From: an uncultured Clostridia bacterium
Lineage (GTDB): Bacteria; Bacillota; Clostridia; TANB77; CAG-508
Direction: 5' to 3'
Assembly (NCBI GenBank): GCA_947631725.1
Contig: CANRML010000013.1
Span: forward strand, 1 to 18,174
Length of the DNA stretch: 18,174 bases
A model generated the notes under the pieces. It ran no database searches and was not told the DNA's origin. It saw only the letters and a program-made list of their open reading frames with translations. Made by a program: the position numbers and the translations under genes. Each line of letters starts with the position of its first letter. Within the stretch, counting starts at the first letter, position 1. Positions 1 to 7,805 of this stretch are shown in pieces.

Positions 1-1101
1 ACATCTAATACAGAATTAAATGTTGTAGAAGGAATGCAATTTGATAAAGGATATGTATCACCATATATGGTAACAGACACAGATAAAATGGAAGCAGTAT
101 TTGAAAATCCATATATATTGATAACAGACAAAAAAATCAGTAATATCCAAGAAATATTACCATTATTAGAAGCATTAATGCAACAATCAGGTAAACTTGT
201 AATAATATGTGATGACATTGAAGGAGAAGCATTATCTACATTAGTATTAAACAAACTAAGAGGTGTATTAAATGTTGTTGCAGTAAAAGCACCAGGCTTT
301 GGAGATAAAAGAAAAGCAATGTTAGAAGATATTGCAATATTAACAGGAGGAGAAGTTATTACCTCTGATTTAGGATTAGAATTAAAAGATGTAACAATTG
401 AACAATTAGGTAAAGCAAAACAAGTAAAAGTACAAAAAGAAAATACAATTATTGTAGATGGTGTAGGAGATAAAGAACAAATTGCAACAAGAATTAAACA
501 AATAAAAACACAAATTGAAGAAACAACAAGTAGTTATGATAAAGAAAATTTACAAGAAAGATTAGCTAAAATAGCAGGTGGTGTAGCTGTTATTGAAGTT
601 GGAGCTGCAACAGAAGTTGAAATGAAGGAAAAGAAATTAAGAATAGAAGATGCACTATCTGCAACAAAAGCTGCTGTTGAAGAAGGAATTGTAGCAGGTG
701 GAGGAACAGCACTAATTAATGTTATTGGAAAAGTAGAAAAAACAATTGAAAAACTAGAAGGTGGAGAAAAACTAGGTGCTGAAATTGTATTAAAATCATT
801 AGAAGAACCAGCAAAACAAATAGCTATAAATGCAGGATTAGAACCAGCAGTAATTATTGATAAAATTAAACAATCACCTGTAGGAACAGGATTTGATGCT
901 AGTAAAGAAACATATGTAGATATGAAAAAAGCTGGAATTGTAGATCCTACAAAAGTAACAAGAAGTGCACTTCAAAATGCAGCATCAATTGCATCTATGG
1001 TATTAACTACAGAAAGCATAGTTACAGATATACCAGAAGACAAATCATGCAATTGTGGAGATAATCATGCAATGGGTGCAGGGATGGATGCAATGTATTA
1101 A
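1..1101 (+). CDS. groEL: 60 kDa chaperonin GroEL, 3' part (5' end outside window)
   Basis: ATP-driven cytosolic protein-folding chamber that works with GroES. The frame is open from base 1, giving 366 residues of a protein usually about 540 long, so roughly the first 180 residues lie upstream. Diagnostic stretches are ELNVVEGMQFDKGYVSPY at the left edge (start of the apical domain), VKAPGFGDKRKAMLEDIA, RLAKIAGGVAVIEVGAATE and VEEGIVAGGGTAL (return to the intermediate and equatorial domains). The first in-frame ATG, at 34, is internal methionine and not the start. The C-terminus carries a short Gly/Met-rich tail (HAMGAGMDAMY), shorter than the usual GGM repeats and preceded by a Cys-Asn-Cys. 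A hairpin terminator follows directly. Regulation cannot be judged because groES and any CIRCE operator are outside. Identification is very secure. Confidence 0.97.
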   Translation, partial: TSNTELNVVEGMQFDKGYVSPYMVTDTDKMEAVFENPYILITDKKISNIQEILPLLEALMQQSGKLVIICDDIEGEALSTLVLNKLRGVLNVVAVKAPGFGDKRKAMLEDIAILTGGEVITSDLGLELKDVTIEQLGKAKQVKVQKENTIIVDGVGDKEQIATRIKQIKTQIEETTSSYDKENLQERLAKIAGGVAVIEVGAATEVEMKEKKLRIEDALSATKAAVEEGIVAGGGTALINVIGKVEKTIEKLEGGEKLGAEIVLKSLEEPAKQIAINAGLEPAVIIDKIKQSPVGTGFDASKETYVDMKKAGIVDPTKVTRSALQNAASIASMVLTTESIVTDIPEDKSCNCGDNHAMGAGMDAMY

Positions 1102-1110
1102 AACAGAGTA

Positions 1111-1137
1111 AGAGCTAGTTTTTAAAACTAGCTTTTA
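1111..1137 (+). terminator. Rho-independent terminator after groEL
   Basis: The inverted repeat AGCTAGTT/AACTAGCT (1113-1120 and 1126-1133) with a short AT loop is followed by TTTT. It begins 12 bases after the groEL stop and separates groEL from the secG promoter. Confidence 0.75.
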
Positions 1138-1177
1138 TAGTTAAATTCAAAAAAATGAATAAAAATGCTATGAATAA

Positions 1178-1206
1178 TTGATTTTTTAAAAAATATATGA
1201 TAAAAT
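1178..1206 (+). promoter_or_regulatory. Sigma-A promoter for secG
   Basis: TTGATT (1178-1183), a 17-base spacer and TAAAAT (1201-1206), with a TG one base upstream of the -10 box (extended -10). It lies between the groEL terminator and the secG ribosome binding site AGGAGG (1223-1228). The next coding start is secG at 1241. Confidence 0.7.
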
Positions 1207-1240
1207 ATCATAAGACTAAACTAGGAGGAAGAAAATAAAA

Positions 1241-1489
1241 ATGGAAATAGCAAGAACAATTTTAACAGTTGTATATTTTATAGTAGCATTAGCAGTTATT
1301 ATTTTAGCTTTAATTCAAACAAAAGATGATGGAGGAGCATCAGCAACAATTACAGGATCTTCAACTAACAACTTTTATGAGAAAAATAAAGGTAAAACTA
1401 AAGAAGGTAAATTAAAAAGATGGACAATCATATTAGCAGTATTATTTGCTATATTAACACTTGCATTAGGAATTTTATATATGGCATAA
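1241..1489 (+). CDS. secG: Preprotein translocase subunit SecG
   Basis: Small accessory subunit of the SecYEG protein export channel in the cytoplasmic membrane. The 82 residues match the family length. Two membrane helices are visible: about residues 4-25 (RTILTVVYFIVALAVIILAL) and about 60-81 (WTIILAVLFAILTLALGILY). Between them is the polar loop typical of SecG, with IQTKDDGGASA and a GSSTNNFYEKNKGKTKEG stretch. AGGAGG precedes the ATG by 12 bases, slightly long. The gene stands alone between its own promoter and a probable terminator, and is convergent with the germination operon on the other strand. Confidence 0.93.
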   Translation: MEIARTILTVVYFIVALAVIILALIQTKDDGGASATITGSSTNNFYEKNKGKTKEGKLKRWTIILAVLFAILTLALGILYMA

Positions 1490-1501
1490 TGTCTTATATA
1501 T

Positions 1502-1675
1502 TTATAACCAAATAGCTATATTACAAAATATAATTGTTAACAAACAAAATATGATAAAGCTGATACCACCAGCTTTATTTTTATTTTGTTTAATTTCATA
1601 TATACCATAAGCAATAGTTCTTGTGCTTAAAATAATACTAAATAATAAAAAGAAAATATTAAAAAATATATACAT
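1502..1675 (-). CDS. Small two-helix membrane protein at the end of the ger operon (57 aa)
   Basis: Short minus-strand gene. ATG at 1675 is preceded by GAAGGAG (1691-1685) with a 9-base gap, and an in-frame TAA just upstream fixes the start. It begins 20 bases after the gerC-like stop, consistent with being the last gene of that operon. The product is MYIFFNIFFLLFSIILSTRT, a polar turn with IKQNKNKAGG, then a second helix (residues about 38-57) ending in NIAIWL. Small two-helix proteins ('D subunits') are known from several Bacillus gerA-type receptor operons, where they modulate receptor activity. The link here rests on position and topology, not on sequence recognition. Its coding region overlaps the predicted secG terminator on the opposite strand. 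The alternative is a chance ORF, but the ribosome binding site and two clean helices argue against that. Confidence 0.68.
   Translation of the reverse strand: MYIFFNIFFLLFSIILSTRTIAYGIYEIKQNKNKAGGISFIIFCLLTIIFCNIAIWL
1542..1591 (+). terminator. Probable secG terminator, inside the antisense small gene
   Basis: Core stem AAAGCTG/CAGCTTT (1556-1562 and 1570-1576) with a 7-base loop, followed on the plus strand by the T-rich run ATTTTTATTTTGTTT. An outer repeat, AAACAAAATA/TATTTTGTTT (1542-1551 and 1582-1591), extends the hairpin to about 50 bases. It lies 53-102 bases after the secG stop. Confidence 0.5.
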
Positions 1676-1695
1676 ACTAAATTACTCCTTCAAAA

Positions 1696-2919
1696 TTAAG
1701 AATCACTAAGCAATGATGATGACCTTACATTAACTTGAGCAGAAACATCAAAAAAACTATCTTGATAATGTTCTCTCCAACCATAAGTCTCATATTCATC
1801 AACAGTTGTAAATAGTTTTAGAGAACTTTTGCCAATAGCATTTATATCACTTTTATATTCTTTGGCAGTTTTATACAAATATTCTGTAAATATATATTCC
1901 AAATATCGATTACATGCTTCAGAAATACGTGACAATATTTCTGGATCTAAATAATTAGAATCATTTGTCATAGAATAAATTTGACCATAATATTTACAAT
2001 CAACTCTAATATATGGAGAACCATTTACAAGAGAAACATCAATTTTTGTATTAGCCTTTGGTGTTAAATACACATCAACATTTTGATTTTCTACTTGTGG
2101 ATTAGGCACAGATATTAAAAATCCTTTAACTTCATTTCCAATACACATAAAAGATAAAGTTTCAATTGCATTTAATTCACCAACAAGTGCTCCTTCACGA
2201 AATACAGCCAAACCAACATTTTCGGAAATTGTATCACCAGATAAACTAGCAGAATTAGACTTATCAGATGTTTCCTTATTTGTCAAAGCTTCTGGAGAAG
2301 TATTTGGAAGTTGCAGATTTATTCCTCCAAGAATTGCAAAAGGATCACAAGATTGACAAATCATATTATCAAAGAACTTTCCTAAAGTTGCATTTGAAGT
2401 ATATCCAGTAAATTGATTAGAACTAATAAATAACTCATAGTATTTTGAAATCAAAGGCTCTAAAAAAGGTTTTGAATTATTTATATAATGTGCAGCAGTA
2501 CATTTACTAACAACAACATTACAAGAAGGGCGAGTCTGAGCATCGTTCATTAATGTATATATAATATCACTAATTCCTTCTTTAGCAAGCTCTTCAGAAA
2601 ATACAACTAATTTACAATGAGCAAGTGTTAGTTCTTTTCCTAAATAACTATTCATTGAATTGATTGCAGAACTAATAGAAGATGCATCAACTGATTTTAA
2701 TATAGTAGATGCAGTTTCAGAAGAACCACTTTCAGAAATAGAGGAGGGATTAGTAAATTGAAAACAAACTTTTAACTTGTTATTTTCGCCTTTATCAATT
2801 CCCATAGAAACTACAACAGCAATATTATCTAAGTTTACTCTTGTATATGAATTAGAAAAAGAAACAGTTAATATAACGAAAATAATAACAAAGCAAACAA
2901 CTTTTAATAAATGTTTCAT
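1696..2919 (-). CDS. gerAC: Spore germination protein, Ger(x)C family
   Basis: C subunit of a GerA-type nutrient receptor in the spore inner membrane. The 407 residues fit the family. The N-terminal hydrophobic segment (residues about 4-22) is followed by VNLDNIAVVVSMGIDKGE, the family's usual 'D(L/I)A(I/V)V.G(I/M)GID' opening. The C-terminal half carries a typical GerC pattern (YLEYIFTEYLYKTAKEYKSD, then IGKSSLKLF and W at the end). Most GerC proteins are lipoproteins with a Cys at the end of the signal. Here the signal runs VILTVSFSNSYTRVNLDN with no lipobox cysteine, and an in-frame TGA 12 bases upstream of the ATG rules out a longer start. The ribosome binding site is AAAGGA. It is the third gene of the operon, 27 bases after gerAB. 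The subunit letter is assigned by family; the specific receptor name is not determinable. Confidence 0.9.
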   Translation of the reverse strand: MKHLLKVVCFVIIFVILTVSFSNSYTRVNLDNIAVVVSMGIDKGENNKLKVCFQFTNPSSISESGSSETASTILKSVDASSISSAINSMNSYLGKELTLAHCKLVVFSEELAKEGISDIIYTLMNDAQTRPSCNVVVSKCTAAHYINNSKPFLEPLISKYYELFISSNQFTGYTSNATLGKFFDNMICQSCDPFAILGGINLQLPNTSPEALTNKETSDKSNSASLSGDTISENVGLAVFREGALVGELNAIETLSFMCIGNEVKGFLISVPNPQVENQNVDVYLTPKANTKIDVSLVNGSPYIRVDCKYYGQIYSMTNDSNYLDPEILSRISEACNRYLEYIFTEYLYKTAKEYKSDINAIGKSSLKLFTTVDEYETYGWREHYQDSFFDVSAQVNVRSSSLLSDS

Positions 2920-2946
2920 TAAAAACGTCAGTCCTTTCTAATAGAT

Positions 2947-4056
2947 TTATTGTGTTTTTTGAGGTTTCACACTTCTTTCTTTTTTCTTTTTTAAATTAGC
3001 TAAAAACAAAATAGCAATTCCAAAAACAAATACAATTGCAATAATAAAATATGCATATATATTACTTTCTAAAAAACGAATAATAGAATAATTTTTAGGA
3101 AGTAATGCAATTCCAAATATTAATAAAGGAAAAATCATAGCTAATGGCTTATGAAATTTCAAATTAGTAATTTTTTGAAAGATACTAATTGAAAAGCGAT
3201 TTGTTACAATTAAATAAGAACCAATTTCCAAAATCCAAATAAGCATAAAGAAAGATTCTAACCTTTGAAAAAATATACCAAATTCAATATAACTAGCAGC
3301 AGAATATAAAGGTAGGACTTCGTCTACATCTACAAAAAAAGAAAAAAGTAATAAAATTGTAGCTGTACAGAAAAGAAAATACATTAAACCAATAATAACA
3401 GAACTTAAACAAATCTTTTTCATTTGATTAGGCTCTTTTAAATAAGGAGGAATAAAATATAAACAAGAAATACCACTAAAAGCAAAAATATTTCCAATTC
3501 CAGTAATAAATGTATCAACAAACCCTTTACCTAAAACAGGAAACATCCTTTCAAAAGAAAAATTTCCAAAATTCCCAAAAAATAAAAATACAATACTAAT
3601 TAAAACAAGAGGAAATATTAAAGAGATAGTTTTAACATTACTACTAAAAGATAAATAATTAGTAATAAATAGTACAAGTATAAAAGGAACTAAAATTGAT
3701 AATATATTTGTCATTGGGAAAAATGCTACACGCAATCCTTCACAAAATTCTCGCAATAAGTTACTACTAGTTACAATAAAATATGCTATAAAAATTCCTC
3801 CAACAATAGTTTTTAATACACTACCACCTAAATATTGTGAAATATCAATAATATCTAAAGAAGCAAAATTTTTTAATAAGCGATAAATAACATAAGCTAA
3901 TAAAATTGCAATAATTCCAACATATATTAGATTGATAAGAGTGGCAGACTTTGTATTACTTAATAGATTTTGTGGTAAGGTTACAATTGTATGTGAAACA
4001 AATATAGTTACAACAAGCATTATAGCTTCTTTTGATGTGATTTTACTATCTGTCAT
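2947..4056 (-). CDS. gerAB: Spore germination permease, GerAB family
   Basis: B subunit of the GerA-type germinant receptor, an APC-superfamily integral membrane protein thought to bind the germinant. The 369 residues contain about ten hydrophobic segments, beginning with EAIMLVVTIFVSHTIVTLPQ (residues about 10-29) and ending near residue 357 before a Lys-rich tail (LKKKKERSVKPQKTQ). The fourth-helix region 'SNLLREFCEGLRVAFFPMTN' resembles the conserved family stretch. It overlaps the gerAA stop by four bases (ATGA, 4053-4056), so translation is probably coupled. Assignment to the family is secure; the germinant is unknown. Confidence 0.92.
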   Translation of the reverse strand: MTDSKITSKEAIMLVVTIFVSHTIVTLPQNLLSNTKSATLINLIYVGIIAILLAYVIYRLLKNFASLDIIDISQYLGGSVLKTIVGGIFIAYFIVTSSNLLREFCEGLRVAFFPMTNILSILVPFILVLFITNYLSFSSNVKTISLIFPLVLISIVFLFFGNFGNFSFERMFPVLGKGFVDTFITGIGNIFAFSGISCLYFIPPYLKEPNQMKKICLSSVIIGLMYFLFCTATILLLFSFFVDVDEVLPLYSAASYIEFGIFFQRLESFFMLIWILEIGSYLIVTNRFSISIFQKITNLKFHKPLAMIFPLLIFGIALLPKNYSIIRFLESNIYAYFIIAIVFVFGIAILFLANLKKKKERSVKPQKTQ

Positions 4057-5771
4057 TTAGTATCCTCCTTTTTCAAAAATGGATATTTCCATTTCATAGA
4101 TATTTTTTCTTGTTTTTCTTCTTTTTTAGCATCTAAATAACTAGCTCTAAATTCTCTTAACCAAATAGGCTGTAGAAAATATGAGTGACCAACAGTTTTT
4201 TGTAGTGGAGAAATTCCAGAAGTAAGTGATATTCCAAAAGATTTTGTGTCACATAATACAGCAATATATGCAAGTAATCCTAAGCCAATTCCTAAAAAGC
4301 CACAACAATACCCTAAAAAGATAAAGGCAAAACGATATACTCTTAAATGAAAGCTAAAAGAATAATCAGGAACTGCAAAAGATGCAATACCAGTAATTGC
4401 AACAATAATAATTAAAACAGGGCTAACAATTCCAGCAGATACTGCAGATTGTCCAATAATAAGAGCACCAACAATTCCTATAGTAGGACCAATAGGGGAA
4501 GGAACTCTAATACCAGCTTCACGAATTAACTCAAAGGAAATTTCTAAAAGTAAAATTTCAAAGATAACTGGAAAAGGAACAGTTTCTCGTGATGCTAAGA
4601 TAGAATATAGTAAGTCAGTAGGCAAAAGTTCTTGATGAAAACTAGCAATTGCTACATAAAGTCCAGGCAATAACAAACTAAGAAAAGTAGCTAAAATACG
4701 TATCCATTTTACAAAATTTGAAAAACTCGTTTTCATATTTTTATCATCAGGAGTAGATAAAAAATCAGTATAAACAGCTGGTACAACGAGTGCATAAGGA
4801 GCACCATTTACAAGTAAAACAACACGACCATCTAATAAATAGCTTGCTGCCTTATCAGGTCTCTCAGTAGAAATAGTCTGAGGTATGGAAATTAAGTTAT
4901 CATCTATAATCATTTGTTCTAATTGACCACTAGATAACATAGAATCAATTTCTAAATTATTTAAACGATAACGTACTTCTGATACCAAATCAGAATTGGC
5001 AAGAGTTTTTACATAACACAAAGCACAAGATGTTTTAGTAATCGCACCAATTTGTATGTTCTCAATAATTAAATTTTCATTATGAACACTTCTTCTTACC
5101 AAAGAAGTATTTGTACGAATATTTTCAACAAAAGCTTCATGAGCACCTTTAATTACAATTTCATTTTCAGGTTTTTCAATACTTCTTTTCTCAAATCCTT
5201 TTACTTCAATATCAAATGCAACATTTAAAGTATCAATAAATAAAGCACAATTTCCAGAATTTACATCATTAAATATTTTGCTAAATTCTGAATATTGTCC
5301 AACTGTATTTTGAGGCATTAAACAATTCATAATATAATCAGCGAGATTAAATTTTTTTACTTTTCTAACAGTAATGTTATTTGCCACAGCTTCAGATATA
5401 ATTCTATTTTGGTCATTACCATATAAATTACTTTTACTTCTAAGCATCAATGGCTCTATAATAAACCTATTCATAATATCTGTATCAATCATGCCATCAA
5501 TATATAACAAAAAGGCCGAATATTGTTTTCCACGAGCAATTAAAGTAAACTCACGAACAATAATATCACTATTTATCATCGAATTATATTTTGACTTTAC
5601 ATACTCTAAGTTCACACGTAAAGATGTATATATATTCTTAACTTGATTTTCTTTTTTTAGTTTTTCATTTTCTAAACTTGTATCATTAGTTGAATTTCTT
5701 AATAATTCGAAGTTATATTCTTCTTGAGGTGTATAAGTAAATAAATCAGTTAAAATTTGTTTGAAATTCAT
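4053..5771 (-). CDS. gerAA: Spore germination protein, GerAA family
   Basis: A subunit of the GerA-type receptor. The 572 residues split into a soluble N-terminal domain (about 1-320) and a membrane domain. Family signatures include DGRVVLLVNGAPYALVVP (about 315-332), FLSTPDD, HQELLPTDLL, ETVPFPVIFEILLLEISFEL and SPIGPTIGIVGALIIGQ, followed by FAVPDYSF. The N-terminal extension up to about residue 50 is highly charged (ENEKLKKENQVKN), as in many clostridial and bacillar GerA proteins. The ATG is preceded by GGAAAGGA (5788-5781) with a 9-base gap. First gene of the operon gerAA-gerAB-gerAC-small membrane protein; a sigma-G-like promoter is proposed upstream. Confidence 0.94.
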   Translation of the reverse strand: MNFKQILTDLFTYTPQEEYNFELLRNSTNDTSLENEKLKKENQVKNIYTSLRVNLEYVKSKYNSMINSDIIVREFTLIARGKQYSAFLLYIDGMIDTDIMNRFIIEPLMLRSKSNLYGNDQNRIISEAVANNITVRKVKKFNLADYIMNCLMPQNTVGQYSEFSKIFNDVNSGNCALFIDTLNVAFDIEVKGFEKRSIEKPENEIVIKGAHEAFVENIRTNTSLVRRSVHNENLIIENIQIGAITKTSCALCYVKTLANSDLVSEVRYRLNNLEIDSMLSSGQLEQMIIDDNLISIPQTISTERPDKAASYLLDGRVVLLVNGAPYALVVPAVYTDFLSTPDDKNMKTSFSNFVKWIRILATFLSLLLPGLYVAIASFHQELLPTDLLYSILASRETVPFPVIFEILLLEISFELIREAGIRVPSPIGPTIGIVGALIIGQSAVSAGIVSPVLIIIVAITGIASFAVPDYSFSFHLRVYRFAFIFLGYCCGFLGIGLGLLAYIAVLCDTKSFGISLTSGISPLQKTVGHSYFLQPIWLREFRASYLDAKKEEKQEKISMKWKYPFLKKEDTK

Positions 5772-5806
5772 ATAATTAATTCCTTTCCAACAATATCAGT
5801 TAACAC

Positions 5807-5835
5807 TAGTATTTGCTAAATTATATAAATTATAC
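5807..5835 (-). promoter_or_regulatory. Candidate forespore (sigma-G/F-like) promoter for the ger operon
   Basis: On the minus strand GTATA (5835-5831), a 17-base gap and AATACTA (5813-5807). This is one base off the sigma-G -10 pattern CATnnTA, with a GnATR-like -35. It would start transcription about 10 bases before the gerAA ribosome binding site. Known gerA operons use sigma-G; the match here is modest in an AT-rich background. Confidence 0.35.
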
Positions 5836-5880
5836 AAATATATGATTGTTTAGAAAAAATAAAATTTATATAAAAAACTC

Positions 5881-5909
5881 TTTACAAATAAAAAAAAAAA
5901 TGATAAATT
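5881..5909 (+). promoter_or_regulatory. Probable sigma-A promoter for the 5941 gene
   Basis: TTTACA (5881-5886), 17 bases, TAAATT (5904-5909), with TG two bases before the -10. It sits upstream of the ribosome binding site AAAGGAGG (5925-5932), which is 8 bases from the ATG at 5941. The -10 is imperfect, and the surrounding poly-A and TA runs offer alternatives. Confidence 0.5.
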
Positions 5910-5940
5910 ATATATATCAAAAACAAAGGAGGAAACTATT

Positions 5941-6501
5941 ATGCCACAACAGTCAAATTCTAGAAAAACTACAAAAAGTAAGAAAAAAAGATTATCAAAG
6001 ATGCCATTTTTCTATATTGTAATTCTACTAATTGCAGTTGTTATTACTGTATGTTTGGTAGTTAGAAACAACCAAAAGAAGGAAGAGGAACAAGCAGGAC
6101 AAAATACAACTGAAGCTAAAGAAGAGGACAAAATAATTTTACCAGAGCAAACATTAATCGATTTTAACAATACTGAAAATGCAAAAGTAGAAAATTCAGT
6201 AAAAGAAAATACATCTAGCAAATTAGCTGAACCAAAAACATTTTTAGGATTAACTTTTAAAGATATTAAACTAAAAGCAGAAGGTGGAATAACAAGACTA
6301 ACAGCAACAGTAGAAAACAACTCTTCAACAAGATATGAAGGAGGAGACATTTTTGCTATATTCACTAATAAAGATGGTTCAGAATATGCAAGACTAAAAG
6401 GAAGTTTACCACCAATCGAACCAGGAGATACTAATGGATTAGATGCTGGAACAACATCAGATGTAACAAATGCATATGATTTTAGAATTGAAGCAAGATA
6501 A
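5941..6501 (+). CDS. Membrane-anchored protein with C-terminal beta-sandwich-like domain
   Basis: 186 residues, not recognised as a named protein. A very basic N-terminus (residues 1-20, RKTTKSKKKRLSK) precedes one membrane helix (about 22-42, MPFFYIVILLIAVVITVCLV), so the rest is outside the cell. Residues about 45-105 are a charged, low-complexity linker rich in E, K, T and N. The final 75 residues (from FLGLTFKDIKLKAEGG) look like an FxLYD/DUF4352-type all-beta fold: TRLTATVENNSS, a Y..G.IFAIFTNKDG strand pair and IEPGDT. It has its own promoter and a strong terminator, so it is probably monocistronic. The fold assignment is a pattern impression only; no enzyme motif is visible. Confidence 0.82.
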   Translation: MPQQSNSRKTTKSKKKRLSKMPFFYIVILLIAVVITVCLVVRNNQKKEEEQAGQNTTEAKEEDKIILPEQTLIDFNNTENAKVENSVKENTSSKLAEPKTFLGLTFKDIKLKAEGGITRLTATVENNSSTRYEGGDIFAIFTNKDGSEYARLKGSLPPIEPGDTNGLDAGTTSDVTNAYDFRIEAR

Positions 6502-6513
6502 TAATATGAAAAT

Positions 6514-6538
6514 AAAAAGACGTTATACGTCTTTTTTT
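6514..6538 (+). terminator. Rho-independent terminator
   Basis: Perfect 10-bp stem AAAAAGACGT/ACGTCTTTTT (6514-6523 and 6527-6536) with a 3-base loop and a T run. It closes the 5941-6501 unit and lies just before the next promoter. Confidence 0.9.
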
Positions 6539-6548
6539 GTTGTACAGA

Positions 6549-6577
6549 TAGACAAAAAAAATCAAAAATGATATAAT
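6549..6577 (+). promoter_or_regulatory. Sigma-A promoter for the transglutaminase-cmk-plsC operon
   Basis: TAGACA (6549-6554), 17 bases, perfect TATAAT (6572-6577). It lies between the preceding terminator and the start codon at 6610. No other clear terminator or promoter is seen until the promoter within the end of plsC, so it probably drives four genes. Confidence 0.75.
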
Positions 6578-6609
6578 AGGTATGATAAATAAAAAAAGGA
6601 AAGATGTAT

Positions 6610-7776
6610 ATGAAAAATGTAGTGTTAAAGGCTATTGAAGATTTTCTTATAACAATTGCTTCAATGTTAATGATAATAGTAATAACAATTTTAGGAATAT
6701 TAGTATATCAAGAAATAACCAAACAAGGTGATGGAGTAGAAAAAATTGAAAATTTAGTATCTAATTATCAAACTTTATTTAGTAATGTAGAAGATACTAG
6801 TAAAAAAACAACACCAGATATTGTAGAAACAAATGAAACAGATAATTTATTTAGCCAAATGCCAGGTACACCAACAACTCAAAAACAAACAGAACAAACA
6901 AAAGTAACTTTAACCAACAACTATTTTTATACACAATTAGACAGCTATTCAAAAATTATTTATCAAGCACTATATCAAAATAAAGAACAAATGAAAACAG
7001 GAACTGCACAGATAGATTTAGGTACAAGCTTTTCAGAATTATTGTCAGAACAAGATGGAGAAACAAAATTAGGAGAATATTATCAATCAGCAGTTGAAAC
7101 TTATTTATATGATAATCCAGATATATTTTATATAGCAGCAAATAAACTATATTTAAATATTGAGACAACAACAAGGCTTGGAAAAAAAAGTTATAGAGTA
7201 TTTATAAACAGCGGAAAAAGTCCAAATTATTTTACAGATGAGTATAATTCCGAACAAGAAGTCAGACAAGCAATTCAAGAAGTAGAAAATACAAAAAATG
7301 AAATATTAGCAAATAAAACAGGAGATATATATTCTGATATAAAAATGGTACATGATTATTTGATAAATAATATAAATTATGACACAACAATTTCAAAAGA
7401 TAATATATATAACATATATGGAGCTTTAGTTAATGGACAATGTGTATGTGAAGGATATGCAGAAGCATTTAAATATATTTTAGATCAGATGGACATACCT
7501 TGTGTATTAATTATGGGAGAAGGAAGAAACTCAAAAGGAAATATAGAAAGTCATGCATGGAATTGTGTACAAATTAATTCTAAATGGTATGCAATTGATG
7601 TAACTTGGGATGACCCAGTTATCGTAGGAACTGGATATGTTACAAATAGTATGAGATACCAATATTTTCTAAAAGGAGAATTAGACATTAGCAAAGATCA
7701 TACACCTAATACAAGATTCACTGAAAATGGAAGGGAATATTCTTATCCATTACTTAGTGCAAGTAATTATGAATAA
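6610..7776 (+). CDS. Membrane-anchored transglutaminase-like (cysteine protease fold) protein
   Basis: 388 residues from the second of two near ATGs. The ATG at 6604 would leave only 3 bases after AAAGGA (6595-6600), while 6610 leaves 9. An N-terminal helix (about residues 11-36) anchors the protein. A Thr/Gln/Asn-rich linker follows, then a transglutaminase-core domain. The triad can be placed as Cys280 (in GQCVCEGYAEAF), His315 (in SHAWNCV) and Asp330 (in AIDVTWDDP), spaced as in the family, with the WYAIDVTWDDP stretch typical of bacterial surface members. The likely role is peptide or amide-bond hydrolysis or crosslinking outside the membrane; the substrate is unknown. First gene of a run followed at 30 bases by the P-loop/Asp23 gene. 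Confidence 0.85.
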   Translation: MKNVVLKAIEDFLITIASMLMIIVITILGILVYQEITKQGDGVEKIENLVSNYQTLFSNVEDTSKKTTPDIVETNETDNLFSQMPGTPTTQKQTEQTKVTLTNNYFYTQLDSYSKIIYQALYQNKEQMKTGTAQIDLGTSFSELLSEQDGETKLGEYYQSAVETYLYDNPDIFYIAANKLYLNIETTTRLGKKSYRVFINSGKSPNYFTDEYNSEQEVRQAIQEVENTKNEILANKTGDIYSDIKMVHDYLINNINYDTTISKDNIYNIYGALVNGQCVCEGYAEAFKYILDQMDIPCVLIMGEGRNSKGNIESHAWNCVQINSKWYAIDVTWDDPVIVGTGYVTNSMRYQYFLKGELDISKDHTPNTRFTENGREYSYPLLSASNYE

Positions 7777-7805
7777 AAAAGATACAATTTAGAAAGGAAC
7801 AAAAA

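Noticed and set aside
5885..5905. Poly-A tract as a phase-variable repeat
   Set aside because: The run upstream of 5941 lies in a promoter spacer in an AT-rich genome. Nothing shows variation, and no frame is affected.
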